64,000 nt of DNA from Verrucomicrobiota bacterium (GTDB lineage Bacteria > Verrucomicrobiota > Verrucomicrobiia > Opitutales > Opitutaceae): the NCBI GenBank assembly GCA_023432225.1, contig JAEYUW010000017.1:1-64000 (forward strand), read 5' to 3'. Made by a program: the position numbers and the translations under genes. The stretch's first letter is position 1. Every line of letters begins with the position of its first letter. Below, piece after piece: positions 34,825 to 43,509 of this stretch. The notes under the pieces were generated by a model. It made no database searches. It was given only the letters and a program-made list of their open reading frames with translations, and was not told the origin of the DNA.

Positions 34825-36042
34825 ATGAAACTCATCCGCCAAGTCCTCTTCTGGCTCCACCTCGCCGCCGGTCTCATCGGCGGCATCGCCATTGGCATCA
34901 TGTGTTTCACCGGCGTGGCGCTGGCGTTCGAAAAGCAACTCGTCGCTTGGTCCGAACGCGACGCGCGCCGCGTCGAAGTTCCCGCCCACGCCACGCGTCT
35001 CCCTCTCGCCGAACTCACGCAGCGCATCCGCGCCGCGCAACCCGACGCGAAGCCGACCGCGATCGTCGTCTCCGCCGATCCGCGCGACGCCGTGACGTTT
35101 CAACTCGGCCGCGACGCCGCGCTCTACGCGAATCCCTACACCGGCGAAGTTCGCACGCCGGCCTCGACGCGCGTCCACGATTTTCTCCACACGCTCGAGG
35201 AGTGGCATCGCTGGCTCGCGCTCAGCGGCGACCACCGCCCAATCGGCAAAGCCATCAACGGCGCCTTCAATCTCGCTTTCTGCTTCCTCGCGCTCTCCGG
35301 CCTGTATCTTTGGTGGCCGCGTCATCTCAGCTGGCGCAGCGTCCGCGCCGTCGCGCTCTTCAACTGGCGCCTCACCGGCAAAGCGCGCGACTTCAATTGG
35401 CACAATGCCTTCGGCCTCTGGTGCGCGCCCGTGCTCATCGTCCTCACGCTGACGGCGCTGCCGATCTCCTACCGCTGGGCCTCCAACGGCGTCTTCCAAC
35501 TCTTCGGCGAAACACCGCCGCCGCCCGGCCCCCCCGCCGCGCCGGCCGGTCCCGCGCTCACGGTCGTTCGCCCCGAAGGCGCCACGCGCCCGCTCGACCA
35601 CGACGCGCTGCTCGCCCACGCCCGCACGCTCGAACCGAGCGCCACGTCTTTCACGCTCCGCCTCGGCAACGCCGGCGCCGGGCGCGAAGCCCGCGGCACC
35701 GCTCCCGACGCATCATCGTCGCCGCGCCCGACCGCGCCGCAGCCCGCGACTGTCGTCGTGCGCGAGCCCGACGCCTGGCCACGCACCGCGACCGTCACGC
35801 TCCACCTGAATCCTTTCACCGGCGAACAACTCCGCCGCGAGACCTTCGACAATCTCACGCCCGGCCGTCGCGCGCGCACGTGGACCCGTTTTCTCCACAC
35901 CGGCGAAGCGCTCGGCCTCGTCGGTCAGCTCGTCGCCGGACTCGCTTGCGTCGGCGGCTGCGTTCTCGTCTACACCGGCTTCGCGCTCTCGTGGCGCCGC
36001 TTTTTGGGCCGCCGCGACAAAGCCCCGGAGGCGACTTCCTGA
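34825..36042 (+). CDS. PepSY-associated membrane protein
   Basis: 405 residues. The layout is an N-terminal membrane helix with the family start KLIRQVLFWLHLAAGLIGGIAIGIMCFTGVALAFEKQL, a periplasmic PepSY-like region, two central helices around LSGLYLWWP and WCAPVLIVLTLTALPISY, a Pro/Ala-rich segment, and a final helix (LACVGGCVLVYTGFALSWRRF). Such proteins are commonly encoded beside TonB siderophore receptors and are thought to help reduce or release ferric siderophore. A second, shorter homologue lies beside the second receptor. Confidence 0.88.
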   Translation: MKLIRQVLFWLHLAAGLIGGIAIGIMCFTGVALAFEKQLVAWSERDARRVEVPAHATRLPLAELTQRIRAAQPDAKPTAIVVSADPRDAVTFQLGRDAALYANPYTGEVRTPASTRVHDFLHTLEEWHRWLALSGDHRPIGKAINGAFNLAFCFLALSGLYLWWPRHLSWRSVRAVALFNWRLTGKARDFNWHNAFGLWCAPVLIVLTLTALPISYRWASNGVFQLFGETPPPPGPPAAPAGPALTVVRPEGATRPLDHDALLAHARTLEPSATSFTLRLGNAGAGREARGTAPDASSSPRPTAPQPATVVVREPDAWPRTATVTLHLNPFTGEQLRRETFDNLTPGRRARTWTRFLHTGEALGLVGQLVAGLACVGGCVLVYTGFALSWRRFLGRRDKAPEATS

Positions 36043-36090
36043 AACCCGCCCGATTTGCTCGCCCGTCAATCTGCGCTACGCTTCCCCTCG

Positions 36091-36561
36091 ATGAAAACCG
36101 CTACCACACCCGCCAAAACCAAGTCCGATTCCGCCGTCGTCAAAGGCCTCAATCTCCTCCTCGCCGACTCCTACGCTATGATGGCGAACACGCACTACGC
36201 GCACTGGAACGTCGAAGGCTCGGACTTCTTCTCCCTGCACCAAGCCTTCCAAGCGCAATATGAAGGCCTCTTCGAAGCGATCGACGAAATCGCCGAACGC
36301 GTGCGCGCGCTCGACGCCTACACAATCGGCGGCCTGCGCAACTTCGCCAGCGAGTCCGGCATCGAAGAATTTTCCACGCCCGTCGCGGCGAAGGATTACG
36401 TCGCCGGGCTCGTCGTCGCACACGAGAAAGCCATCGCTGACGCCGTTGCACTCCGCGATACCGCCGGCGCCGCCAATGATCTCGAGACGCAGGACCTCGC
36501 GATCGGCCGCATCCAGTGGCACCAGAAAACCGCCTGGATGCTGAAGAGCTTCCTCAAGTAA
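36091..36561 (+). CDS. dps: Dps-family DNA-binding ferritin-like protein
   Basis: 156 residues. The ferroxidase motif is AHWNVEGSDFFSLHQAFQAQYEGLFEAIDEIAERVRALD, with the Dps spacing of His, Asp and Glu. A Lys/Thr-rich N-terminal tail could bind DNA. It stores iron and protects DNA from peroxide as a 12-mer. It lies 48 bases after the PepSY gene and is followed by its own terminator, so the receptor-PepSY-Dps order may form one iron-handling unit. Confidence 0.94.
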   Translation: MKTATTPAKTKSDSAVVKGLNLLLADSYAMMANTHYAHWNVEGSDFFSLHQAFQAQYEGLFEAIDEIAERVRALDAYTIGGLRNFASESGIEEFSTPVAAKDYVAGLVVAHEKAIADAVALRDTAGAANDLETQDLAIGRIQWHQKTAWMLKSFLK

Positions 36562-36587
36562 CCCGCCGAAAGATTTCGCGCCCTCAC

Positions 36588-36616
36588 GCGCCGGCTCCTC
36601 CTCCGGCGCTTTTTTC
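36588..36616 (+). terminator. Rho-independent terminator after dps
   Basis: Stem GCGCCGG / CCGGCGC with an 8-base loop, then TTTTTTC. Confidence 0.9.
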
Positions 36617-36653
36617 GAAAACCGATTTGAGAACAGGTATCAGTTTCAACGCC

Positions 36654-37208
36654 GTGACCACGCTGGCCGCACCGTCCTTCCTCTCCCGCTCTGCCGCGCG
36701 CACCGCCGCCGCATCGCTCTGTCCGTTTCACGATGGCCTCGCGACGCTCGACGCACTCCTGGCGGAGCTCGATCCGCGCGACCGCGAACTCTTCGACGCC
36801 GTGCTCGACCTGCGCAGTCTCGCCACCGAGCAGCGCGACGCCGCCGCGTGCATCGCGCAATTCTTCCGCGTGCGCTCGCTGCTCGACGGCCGCCACTACC
36901 TCGCGTTCTACCGCGTCCGCTGCTGGGCGCATCGCACCTTCCGCGTCGAAGCGCGCTTCGCCCGCAATACGCCGGCCGCAGCGCACGCCTTCCCGCTCGA
37001 CGCCGCACGCGTCGGCGAAGTCATCAACTCCGCCCTCGCGCCGCTCGCGCGCGACGGCGAATTGCCCGCGCAAGCGCACGTCCGTTTCGCTTTCGCTTCC
37101 GCCGAAGTCCGCACCGCTCAGGTGGAGCGCGTTGACCCCAACGCGCTCACGCGCGAACGCCTTGAGGTCAACGCGTCCCATCCCGGCCACGCGAAATCCG
37201 CCGCCTGA
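36654..37208 (+). CDS. Unrecognised protein in the iron-uptake region; 3' end formed by a repeat
   Basis: About 184 residues from GTG 36654. The core (FHDGLATLDALLAELDPRDRELFDAVLDLRSLATEQRDAAACIAQFFRVRSLLDGRHYLAFYRVRCWAHRTFRVEARF) is unlike any family I know. The last 30 residues (QVERVDPNALTRERLEVNA...) are encoded by a GGTGGAGCGCGTTGACC-family inverted repeat, so the original C-terminus was probably around residue 152. A degenerate Fur-like site (TGAGAACAGGTATCA, 36628-36642) precedes it. Coding is supported by codon use and by the neighbouring genes; the function is unknown. Confidence 0.6.
   Translation: MTTLAAPSFLSRSAARTAAASLCPFHDGLATLDALLAELDPRDRELFDAVLDLRSLATEQRDAAACIAQFFRVRSLLDGRHYLAFYRVRCWAHRTFRVEARFARNTPAAAHAFPLDAARVGEVINSALAPLARDGELPAQAHVRFAFASAEVRTAQVERVDPNALTRERLEVNASHPGHAKSAA
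37120..37183. repeat. Inverted repeat, GGTGGAGCGCGTTGACC family (copy 2), inside a reading frame
   Basis: Left half GGTGGAGCGCGTTGACC with CAACGCGCTC behind it; right half GAGGTCAACGCGTCCCATC. It sits within the last 90 bases of the unrecognised 184-residue frame and keeps it open. Confidence 0.8.
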
Positions 37209-37226
37209 AAATCGCTCTCGCCCGCC

Positions 37227-37541
37227 GTGACGCCCGCCGACCACACCGCGCTCCTCTGCGAAATTCACGCGCCTGCTTCGGCCGCGCTGAATCTCGAGCG
37301 CGCCGTCGCGTTCTGCGCGGAAAAATCGGGCCACGTGCTGAACATCGTGACGCGAGAGCCGGCGAATCCGCGCGAAGCCGCCACCATCACGCTGCACCTT
37401 CCGCCCGCCACCGCTGGCGGCGAGCAGCCGATCTTCTGCTTCATCTGCCGCCTCGCGTGCCTGTGCCCGCAAGCGCGCGTCGGCATCTTCGTGCCCGCGC
37501 AGGATCTCTTCGCGGCCCAACCCATCAGCCGCGCCGGCTAA
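37227..37541 (+). CDS. Unrecognised small Cys-containing protein
   Basis: 104 residues from GTG 37227. It includes HTALLCEIHAPASAALNLERAVAFCAEKSGHVLNIVTREPANPREAATITLHLP and later IFCFICRLACLCPQARVGIFVP. The Cys cluster could bind metal, but no motif is convincing. It starts 19 bases after the preceding gene and ends 9 bases before the small membrane peptide gene, so the three likely share a transcript. Confidence 0.55.
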   Translation: MTPADHTALLCEIHAPASAALNLERAVAFCAEKSGHVLNIVTREPANPREAATITLHLPPATAGGEQPIFCFICRLACLCPQARVGIFVPAQDLFAAQPISRAG

Positions 37542-37550
37542 ACCACGCCC

Positions 37551-37670
37551 ATGACTCCGCCTGCCACCATGACTCCGCAGCGTCGCGCCGATCTGCAATT
37601 CGTCCTCGGCCTCCTCGCCGCCGTCGCGCTGCTCGTCGCGTTCATCCTCAGCATCCACGCGGCGTCATGA
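37551..37670 (+). CDS. 39-residue single-helix membrane peptide
   Basis: ATG 37551 to TGA 37670. The short polar N-terminus (MTPPATMTPQRRADLQ) precedes one helix, FVLGLLAAVALLVAFILSIH. The size and the Arg-rich flank suggest an inner-membrane peptide with a cytoplasmic N-terminus. It is the last of three tightly spaced small genes before the second receptor. Function unknown; perhaps a small partner of the TonB/PepSY iron-uptake machinery (inference). Confidence 0.6.
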   Translation: MTPPATMTPQRRADLQFVLGLLAAVALLVAFILSIHAAS

Positions 37671-38155
37671 TTTTCTTTTTCCATCCGTCCGCCTTCGTTC
37701 TCCGGATCCCTCTTCGGTTCGGATGCCACCGTGTTCACGGTGCGAGGCAGATCCCGGCCGCGGCGGATGGAAACACTTTGCTGAATCCCGCCGCGCGCGC
37801 TGCAGCTGCCGCCGGGCGGGCGCTGGCGCGCGGGAGCCGCGCGACGCGCGCCGACCGCACCGACTTTTCCGAGCCACGACGTGTGCAGATCGCTGCACGT
37901 CATGACCACGTTCCGCTGCTACCCGGCTGAGCCCAACTTCACTTTCCTTACGCTCCTGAACGTCGGCGCCGAAAACGCGGCCGCCCACGCTCGGTGTCGC
38001 GCGCGTCGTCGCGCGGCCCATCTCCGCGAGCGCACCTGACTTGCCTGCCCGTGCCGGGCCGCCGCCTGCGCATGTCGTGGCTCGGAAAATCACGACAACG
38101 CCGGCGCCCGGTGCGGGCAGGTCCTTTTTTTCGATCCGTTTTCACCGCATTCACC
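37671..38155. other. 485-bp leader region of the second receptor, with a 24-bp inverted repeat
   Basis: No supportable gene. TTTTCCGAGCCACGAC... at 37865-37888 recurs inverted at 38066-38089 (22 of 24 positions paired), framing about 180 bp. A smaller hairpin GTGCAG-ATCG-CTGCAC lies just inside. The region probably holds the receptor promoter. I compared it with the cobalamin riboswitch layout and did not find a convincing match. Confidence 0.6.
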
Positions 38156-40264
38156 ATGAAACACACCGCTGTTCCTCAGCCTAAACTCCTTCGCTACGGC
38201 GCGGCGCTCGTCGCCCTCGCCGTGCTCGCTCGCGCGCAGACCGCACCGGACAACGCCCCGGTCGTGCTCGAGAAATTCGGCGTCACCGCCAAGCGCGAAC
38301 ACCGCACGTCCAAGGGCGCGACCAATCTGCCGCTGACCATCAAGGACACGCCGCAATCGATCAGCACGATCGACCAGGAGGCCATGCGCGACTTCGCCAC
38401 GACCGATAGCAATGAAGCGCTGCGCCTCGGCACTGGCCTCACCGTCGACGCGTGGGAAACCAACCGCACTTCCTACAGCGCCCGCGGGTTCGACATCATG
38501 CTCACCCAAGTCGATGGCCTCGGCATGACCAACGACTGGGGCCTGGTCGTCGGCCAGCAGGACACCTACCTCTTCGACCGCATCGAGCTGATCCGCGGCG
38601 CCAACGGTCTTCTCACCGGCGTGGGCAACGCCTCCGGCACTCTCAACTATGTGCGCAAGCGCCCGACCAACCACAACGGCGGCGAACTCGTCCTCCGCGC
38701 CGGCTCGCACGATCTCAAGCGTGCCGCGCTCGACTACAACCAGGTCCTCACCACCTCCGGCACCTGGGCCGCCCGCCTCGTCGTCGCGCACGAAGACAAG
38801 GATTCCTACCTGCGCGCGCTCGGCGATCGCCGCACCACGCTCTACGGCGTGGTCGAAGGCCAGATCGGCTCCGCCGGCGCGCTCACCGCGGGATTCACCT
38901 ACACCGACTCCCTGCAGCGCTCGCCCTTCTGGGGCTCGCTGACACTCCTGCGCGCCGACGGCACCCAAGCCGAATTCGATTCCTCCGCCTCTCCCTCGCA
39001 GGACTGGACGCGGTGGGAGCTGCGCTCCGCCAGCGCCTTCGTCGAATACGCGCACACGTTCTCCCGCGATTGGGAAGCGAAGCTCACTTACAACCACCGC
39101 ACCGGCGACGAAGCCGTGAAGCTCTTCTACGCCTACTCGCTCACCGGCGCGCTCAATGCCGACGGCACCGGTCTCCTCGGCTGGCCCTACCGCAGCGACT
39201 CCGAATCCGAGAGCGATATCGTCGACGCCAACCTCATCGGCCACTTCGACGCCTTCGGCCGCCGCCACGAAACGATCGTGGGCCTGAGTCTCTCGAAGCA
39301 AAAAACGTTTTCCGAAACCTATTCCATCATCAGCTCCCCCAGCGCCGTCCTTCCGGCCTTTCCGTATGCGGGCAACGCCTACGCTGAGCCCGTCTGGGGT
39401 GCGACCAGCGTCGGCAACGACGGCGAGCAGAAACTCACCCGCGTCTACGCCGCCACACGCCTCGCCCTGACCGACCGCTTGAAGGCCATCGCGGGCCTCA
39501 ACGCCATCCACCTCCAGCGCGACGGCACCTCGATCTACGGCGGCGGCGTCAACCTCGACAACGAGACCACCGAGAAAGTCAGCCCCTACGCCGGCCTCAC
39601 CTACGATCTCACCGACAGCATCCTCGCCTACGCCTCCTACTCCGACATTTTCCAGGCGCAGGACCAGCGCGACATCAACGGCCGTTTCCTTGCCCCGATG
39701 AAAGGCGCGAACGCCGAAATCGGCCTCAAAGCCGAATGGTTGAATCGCCGCCTGTTGACCACCGCCGCCCTCTTCGACGCGAAACAAATCGGCCTCGCCA
39801 CCGAAGCCGGTTTCGATCCGGTCGCCCAGCAATCCTACTACGCCCCCAAGGACGTGAAATCGCGCGGCTTCGAGTTCGAAGCCACCGGCCGCGTGGCGCC
39901 CAACACCAACCTGACCGCCGGCTTCACCCGCATGGAGCTCACCGGTCCGGACGGCAACGATATCTACGAATGGGTTCCGCGCACGATCGTCAGCCTGCGC
40001 GCCGATACGCGGCTGCCCGGCCTGGCCGAACTCAAACTCGGTGCCGGCCTGCGCTGGCAGTCCGACGTCTTCAAAGCCGGCGCCGTGCGGCAGGACTCCT
40101 ACCTGCTCGTCAACAGCTTCGCCGCCTACGAGCTGACGCCGGCCGCCACCCTGCGCCTCAACGTCGACAACCTCACCGACGAGAAATACCTGCGCACCGT
40201 CCAGTTCGGCGCCATCTACGGCGCCCCGCGCCAGTTCTCGCTCGCCCTCGAATACAAACTCTAG
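38156..40264 (+). CDS. TonB-dependent siderophore receptor, FhuE/FpvA-like
   Basis: 702 residues. The signal peptide is MKHTAVPQPKLLRYGAALVALAVLARA. The plug has LPLTIKDTPQSISTIDQEAMRDFATTDSNEALRLGTGLTVDAWETNRTSYSARGFDIMLTQVDGLG and RIELIRGANGLLTGVGNASGTLNYVRKRP. The barrel ends YGAPRQFSLALEYKL, close to FhuE/FpvA-type ferric hydroxamate receptors. No FecR-type signalling extension is seen. The gene is followed by two inverted repeats and a PepSY membrane protein. Confidence 0.93.
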   Translation: MKHTAVPQPKLLRYGAALVALAVLARAQTAPDNAPVVLEKFGVTAKREHRTSKGATNLPLTIKDTPQSISTIDQEAMRDFATTDSNEALRLGTGLTVDAWETNRTSYSARGFDIMLTQVDGLGMTNDWGLVVGQQDTYLFDRIELIRGANGLLTGVGNASGTLNYVRKRPTNHNGGELVLRAGSHDLKRAALDYNQVLTTSGTWAARLVVAHEDKDSYLRALGDRRTTLYGVVEGQIGSAGALTAGFTYTDSLQRSPFWGSLTLLRADGTQAEFDSSASPSQDWTRWELRSASAFVEYAHTFSRDWEAKLTYNHRTGDEAVKLFYAYSLTGALNADGTGLLGWPYRSDSESESDIVDANLIGHFDAFGRRHETIVGLSLSKQKTFSETYSIISSPSAVLPAFPYAGNAYAEPVWGATSVGNDGEQKLTRVYAATRLALTDRLKAIAGLNAIHLQRDGTSIYGGGVNLDNETTEKVSPYAGLTYDLTDSILAYASYSDIFQAQDQRDINGRFLAPMKGANAEIGLKAEWLNRRLLTTAALFDAKQIGLATEAGFDPVAQQSYYAPKDVKSRGFEFEATGRVAPNTNLTAGFTRMELTGPDGNDIYEWVPRTIVSLRADTRLPGLAELKLGAGLRWQSDVFKAGAVRQDSYLLVNSFAAYELTPAATLRLNVDNLTDEKYLRTVQFGAIYGAPRQFSLALEYKL

Positions 40265-40280
40265 CGCGACGTGCTTCCCA

Positions 40281-40338
40281 AGGTAGGGCGAACCCTCCGG
40301 GTGAGCCGCGCGGCTCGTCGGAACGATTCGCCCTACCT
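40281..40338. repeat. Inverted repeat with GTAGGGCGAA ends
   Basis: Outer 12-bp arms AGGTAGGGCGAA / TTCGCCCTACCT (40281-40292 and 40327-40338), with inner CCGGGTGAGCC/GGCTCGTCGG pairing. It is the only copy in the window but shares the GTAG...CTAC ends of other families. Confidence 0.72.
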
Positions 40339-40360
40339 CATTCACCAATCTCATCAGCCA

Positions 40361-40424
40361 AGGTGGAGCGCGTTGCCCCCAACGCGCTCAGACGAGAACG
40401 CGTTGAGGTCAACGCGTTCCACCT
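40361..40424. repeat. Inverted repeat, GGTGGAGCGCGTTG family (copy 3)
   Basis: AGGTGGAGCGCGTTG...CAACGCGCTC on the left and GAACGCGTTGAGGTCAACGCGTTCCACCT on the right are complementary. It lies 22 bp after the preceding inverted repeat, ahead of the second PepSY gene. Confidence 0.8.
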
Positions 40425-40472
40425 CACCGCCTCGTCACCGCCGCCGCTCTCCCGCAACTCTCTCTCCTCTCC

Positions 40473-41549
40473 ATGCGCAAACGTCTCTGGCAACTTCACT
40501 CGTGGCTCGGTCTCACCGCCGGACTCGGCCTGCTCGTCATCGGCCTCAGCGGCAGCCTGCTCGTCTTCCACGAGGAACTGGAGACGCTGTTCAACCGCGA
40601 GCTCATGCACGTCACGCCGACGCCCGCCGGGCGCCTGCCGCTCGACACGCTGCTCGCGCACGCCCAGCGGCAGCTGCCGGATCACGAGGTCACCGGCTGG
40701 CTGCCGCGCTACGAGGAACCGGCACTGGCCGACGTCCTCTACGTGATCAAGCGCGGCGACACCGAGTGGCTCGTCGCCACGCTCGATCCCTACACCGGCC
40801 GCCTGCTCGCGTCGCCGCGCCTCGGCACGACGACGCTCACCGGCTGGCTGCTCGATCTGCACTACGCGTTCTTCGCCGATCACGCCGGCCTGCTGATCGT
40901 CGGCACGTTCGGCTTGCTGCTGCTCGCGCTCGGCGTCACCGGCGTGTGGCTCTACCGCGAGTTCTGGAAAAATTTCCTCACGCTCCGCTGGCGGCGCGGC
41001 GCGCGCATCCTGTTTTCCGATCTGCACAAATTCGTCGGCATCACCTCCGTCGCCTTCAACCTCGTGCTCGGCTTCACCGGCGCCTACTGGAACTTCACCC
41101 ACGTCATCGGCGAGTGGATCGTCGGCGAACACGAACAAAAGAAAATCGAGCAACGCCTCTACGCCTCGACGCTCTCGCTCGACACCTTGGCGCACGACGC
41201 CGCCCAGCGCCTGGCCGGTTTCCGCGGCAATTTCATTTCGCTGCCCAGCGATCCCGCCGCGCCGACGATCACGTTTTGGGGCACGGTCGAGCCGCGCTCC
41301 TGGCTCACGAGTCCCTACGGCAGCACGATCGTCTACGACGCGAAGACGGGCGCGCACCAATCGACCAACGACCTGCGCGCCGCCGGCGCGTGGGCGCGGA
41401 TCGTCGACAGCTTTCGCCCGCTGCACTTCGGCGATTTCGGCGGCCTGACGATCAAGATTCTCTGGGCGCTCGGCGGCCTTACGCCCGCAGCACTCGCGAT
41501 CAGCGGTTTCATGATCTGGTGGCTGCGGCGTTCCGTCGCGAAGGGTTGA
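40473..41549 (+). CDS. PepSY-associated membrane protein (second copy)
   Basis: 358 residues. It begins MRKRLWQLHSWLGLTAGLGLLVIGLSGSLLVFHEELETLF, the family's first helix and start of the periplasmic region. Three further helices follow, including LLIVGTFGLLLLALGVTGVWLYREFW, FSDLHKFVGITSVAFNLVLGFTGAYWNF and LTPAALAISGFMIWWL. It probably handles iron release or siderophore reduction beside the FhuE-like receptor, as the first copy does at 34825. Confidence 0.88.
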   Translation: MRKRLWQLHSWLGLTAGLGLLVIGLSGSLLVFHEELETLFNRELMHVTPTPAGRLPLDTLLAHAQRQLPDHEVTGWLPRYEEPALADVLYVIKRGDTEWLVATLDPYTGRLLASPRLGTTTLTGWLLDLHYAFFADHAGLLIVGTFGLLLLALGVTGVWLYREFWKNFLTLRWRRGARILFSDLHKFVGITSVAFNLVLGFTGAYWNFTHVIGEWIVGEHEQKKIEQRLYASTLSLDTLAHDAAQRLAGFRGNFISLPSDPAAPTITFWGTVEPRSWLTSPYGSTIVYDAKTGAHQSTNDLRAAGAWARIVDSFRPLHFGDFGGLTIKILWALGGLTPAALAISGFMIWWLRRSVAKG

Positions 41550-41619
41550 AACTGCGCTTGTTCCTTTTGGGTGCAGCGCGTGCTTGGCGCGGTGCACGGG
41601 TCTGCCATCTTGCGGTTCT

Positions 41620-42528
41620 GTGAACCGTCTCCGCGTGATTCGCCGCCCGTGGTCGCGCCGTGCTCGCGTGATTGGCGCGACGGTGGTCGGGCTGTGTGTC
41701 GTCACCTTGGCGGTGTCGGTGCTTTTCGCGTTTCAGTTCACCGGCGCGCAGCGTCGCGCGGTGCGACCTCTGCCCGCGGACTTCGGCTTCGCGGTCGAGG
41801 AAGTGCGCTTCGCAGCGCGCGATGGCATCATGCTCCACGGCTGGTTCGTTCCCTACGAGAGCTCGGTCCGGGCTGCAGTGCTGCTTCACGGCAACGGCTC
41901 TACCCGCAGTCAAATGATCGCTCGCGCCCGCCTGTTACGCAGTCGCGGCTACGCCGTGCTGCTCTACGACGCGCGCGGCCACGGCGAGAGCGAGGGCGAA
42001 CGTGTAACGTTCGGTCTGCAGGAAACCCGCGACCTGCTCGGCGCGCTCGACTACGTGCGCTCACGCGGGGCGACCGAAGTCGGTTGCATCGGGGCATCGC
42101 AGGGCGGTGCCACGATTGCGCTCGCGGCCGACGAATTGCCGACCGCCGTGCGCTGGGCCGTGCTCGAAGCCACTTTCCCCGATTTGGCGACGGCCGTGGA
42201 TCGGCGTTTCCGCCACACGCTGCACCTGCCGGGCTGGTTTGCCGGGCTGCTGATGCGTCCGATCGCGGAGTGGCGAATCGGCGCTACGGCGCGAGCCATT
42301 GCGCCATGCCGAACGATCACCCAGCTGCGATGCCCGGTGCTAATCCTCAGCGGGGAAAACGATCCCTACACGACAGCCGACGACACGCGCGCGCTCTACG
42401 CGACCGCGACGAGCCTCAAGCGCCTTTGGCTGGTGCCCAAGGCCGGTCACGTCGATCTCTATGGCGCGGCCGGACGTGACTACGAGCGTCACCTCTTGGA
42501 TTTTATCGACAGCGTGAGCAGTCGCTAG
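41620..42528 (+). CDS. Membrane-anchored alpha/beta hydrolase
   Basis: About 302 residues. An N-terminal anchor helix (VIGATVVGLCVVTLAVSVLFAFQF) precedes the hydrolase. The oxyanion region is LLHGNGSTRSQ, the nucleophile Ser in CIGASQGGAT, the acid in LSGENDPYT and the His in KAGHVDLYG, a complete triad. This is the BAAT/dienelactone-like 'DUF1749 or bem46' style of lipase. The substrate is unknown. GTG 41620 is chosen over a TTG at 41584. Its stop overlaps the convergent esterase gene by 4 bases. Confidence 0.82.
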   Translation: MNRLRVIRRPWSRRARVIGATVVGLCVVTLAVSVLFAFQFTGAQRRAVRPLPADFGFAVEEVRFAARDGIMLHGWFVPYESSVRAAVLLHGNGSTRSQMIARARLLRSRGYAVLLYDARGHGESEGERVTFGLQETRDLLGALDYVRSRGATEVGCIGASQGGATIALAADELPTAVRWAVLEATFPDLATAVDRRFRHTLHLPGWFAGLLMRPIAEWRIGATARAIAPCRTITQLRCPVLILSGENDPYTTADDTRALYATATSLKRLWLVPKAGHVDLYGAAGRDYERHLLDFIDSVSSR

Positions 42529-43406
42529 CGGCGCGGGAACGCCCACTTGAGAAAAACCGGCAGCGCCTCGGCCCAGGTGGACTCGTGGTGCTGGCCGCCG
42601 GCGATCTCGTGATAAGTCACGTCCACGTCGCGCCGGAAACCTTTCGCGGTGAGCTCGTCGATCAGCTCCGTGGTGTCCTGGATGGCATCGATCACGCCGT
42701 TGCCGTCGCGATCGTCGGTCTCGTCTGCGGTGCCGGCTTCGAACCACAGGCGCAGCGCGGGCTTCGCGGCGGTTTCGCGCACGAGGCGGTGCGCGAGACG
42801 CGAGCGCTGCGCGGCGCGCCAGTCGCCGTCTTCGCCACGCCACCAGAGCGAACCGGAAAATACGCCCACCGCGCCGAACACGTCGGGATGCGCCCATGCG
42901 AGGTCGAACGCGCTCAACCCGCCGAGCGACGCGCCCATGATCGCGGTGCGGGCCGGGTCGGCTTTCAGGCCGTAGCGCTGGCGGACCGCGGGAATCACGT
43001 GCTCAAGCACGCGGCGCTGAAACGCGGCCGCTTTCTTGCCGCGACCGGCATAGTCGAGCGTGCGCGCGAGGCCATATTCCTCGATGCGATCAGCGGTCGC
43101 GGCAATCGCCACGACGAGCGGCGGAGTGATCTCGTTGGCAACGGCGAGGCGCTGGATCGTCTCGGCGAGTTTCCACGCCGCCATGCTCTGGCCATCGAGG
43201 GCGATGAGGAGCGGCGTGTCGGAGTGAACGCCGCCGGGCGGTAGAAAAACGCGCACTTCGCCGGCCGGGAGTTCGTTCAGAGCCTGAACGGCGAGCACTT
43301 CCTCGCGCGCATCGGCAAACACCGCGCCGGCCGCCGCCGCCTCGGTGAGACCGAGGCCGACGAGGATGCGACTGAGTTTGGCGGCAAGCTGGCGTTCGGG
43401 TTTCAT
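42525..43406 (-). CDS. Siderophore-esterase-like alpha/beta hydrolase (enterochelin esterase family)
   Basis: 293 residues. Segments typical of the esterase D/Fes group: LPPGGVHSDTPLLIALDGQSM, the nucleophile in TAIMGASLGGLSAFDLAWAHPDVFGAVGVFSGSLWW, RLWFEAGTADETDDRDGNGVID and the His in EIAGGQHHESTWAEALPVFLKWAF. Such enzymes cut ester-linked siderophores after uptake; a carbohydrate esterase is the alternative. Location near two siderophore receptors supports the iron role. ATG 43404-43406 sits three bases from an inverted repeat. Confidence 0.82.
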   Translation of the reverse strand: MKPERQLAAKLSRILVGLGLTEAAAAGAVFADAREEVLAVQALNELPAGEVRVFLPPGGVHSDTPLLIALDGQSMAAWKLAETIQRLAVANEITPPLVVAIAATADRIEEYGLARTLDYAGRGKKAAAFQRRVLEHVIPAVRQRYGLKADPARTAIMGASLGGLSAFDLAWAHPDVFGAVGVFSGSLWWRGEDGDWRAAQRSRLAHRLVRETAAKPALRLWFEAGTADETDDRDGNGVIDAIQDTTELIDELTAKGFRRDVDVTYHEIAGGQHHESTWAEALPVFLKWAFPRR

Positions 43407-43408
43407 GA

Positions 43409-43478
43409 GGTAGGGCCTGTCTGTGACCGGCCCATCTTGCATCGGTTGGCTTGGGACCGGTCAAAGACCGGTCCTACC
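43409..43478. repeat. Inverted repeat, GTAGGGCCTGTCTGTGACCGG family (copy 1)
   Basis: Left arm from 43409 (GGTAGGGCC...GACCGGCCC) and right arm to 43478 (GGGACCGGTC...GACCGGTCCTACC). Copy 2 is at 54796-54882. It starts two bases upstream of the esterase ATG. Confidence 0.82.
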
Positions 43479-43509
43479 TCGTCCCGCGCAAGCTGCATCT
43501 GATTTCGGT

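Noticed and set aside
37700..38060. Possible cobalamin or other metabolite riboswitch ahead of the second TonB receptor
   Set aside because: Some GC-rich stems and a TGACTTGCC-like word are present, but the B12-box and the conserved core order could not be found on either strand.
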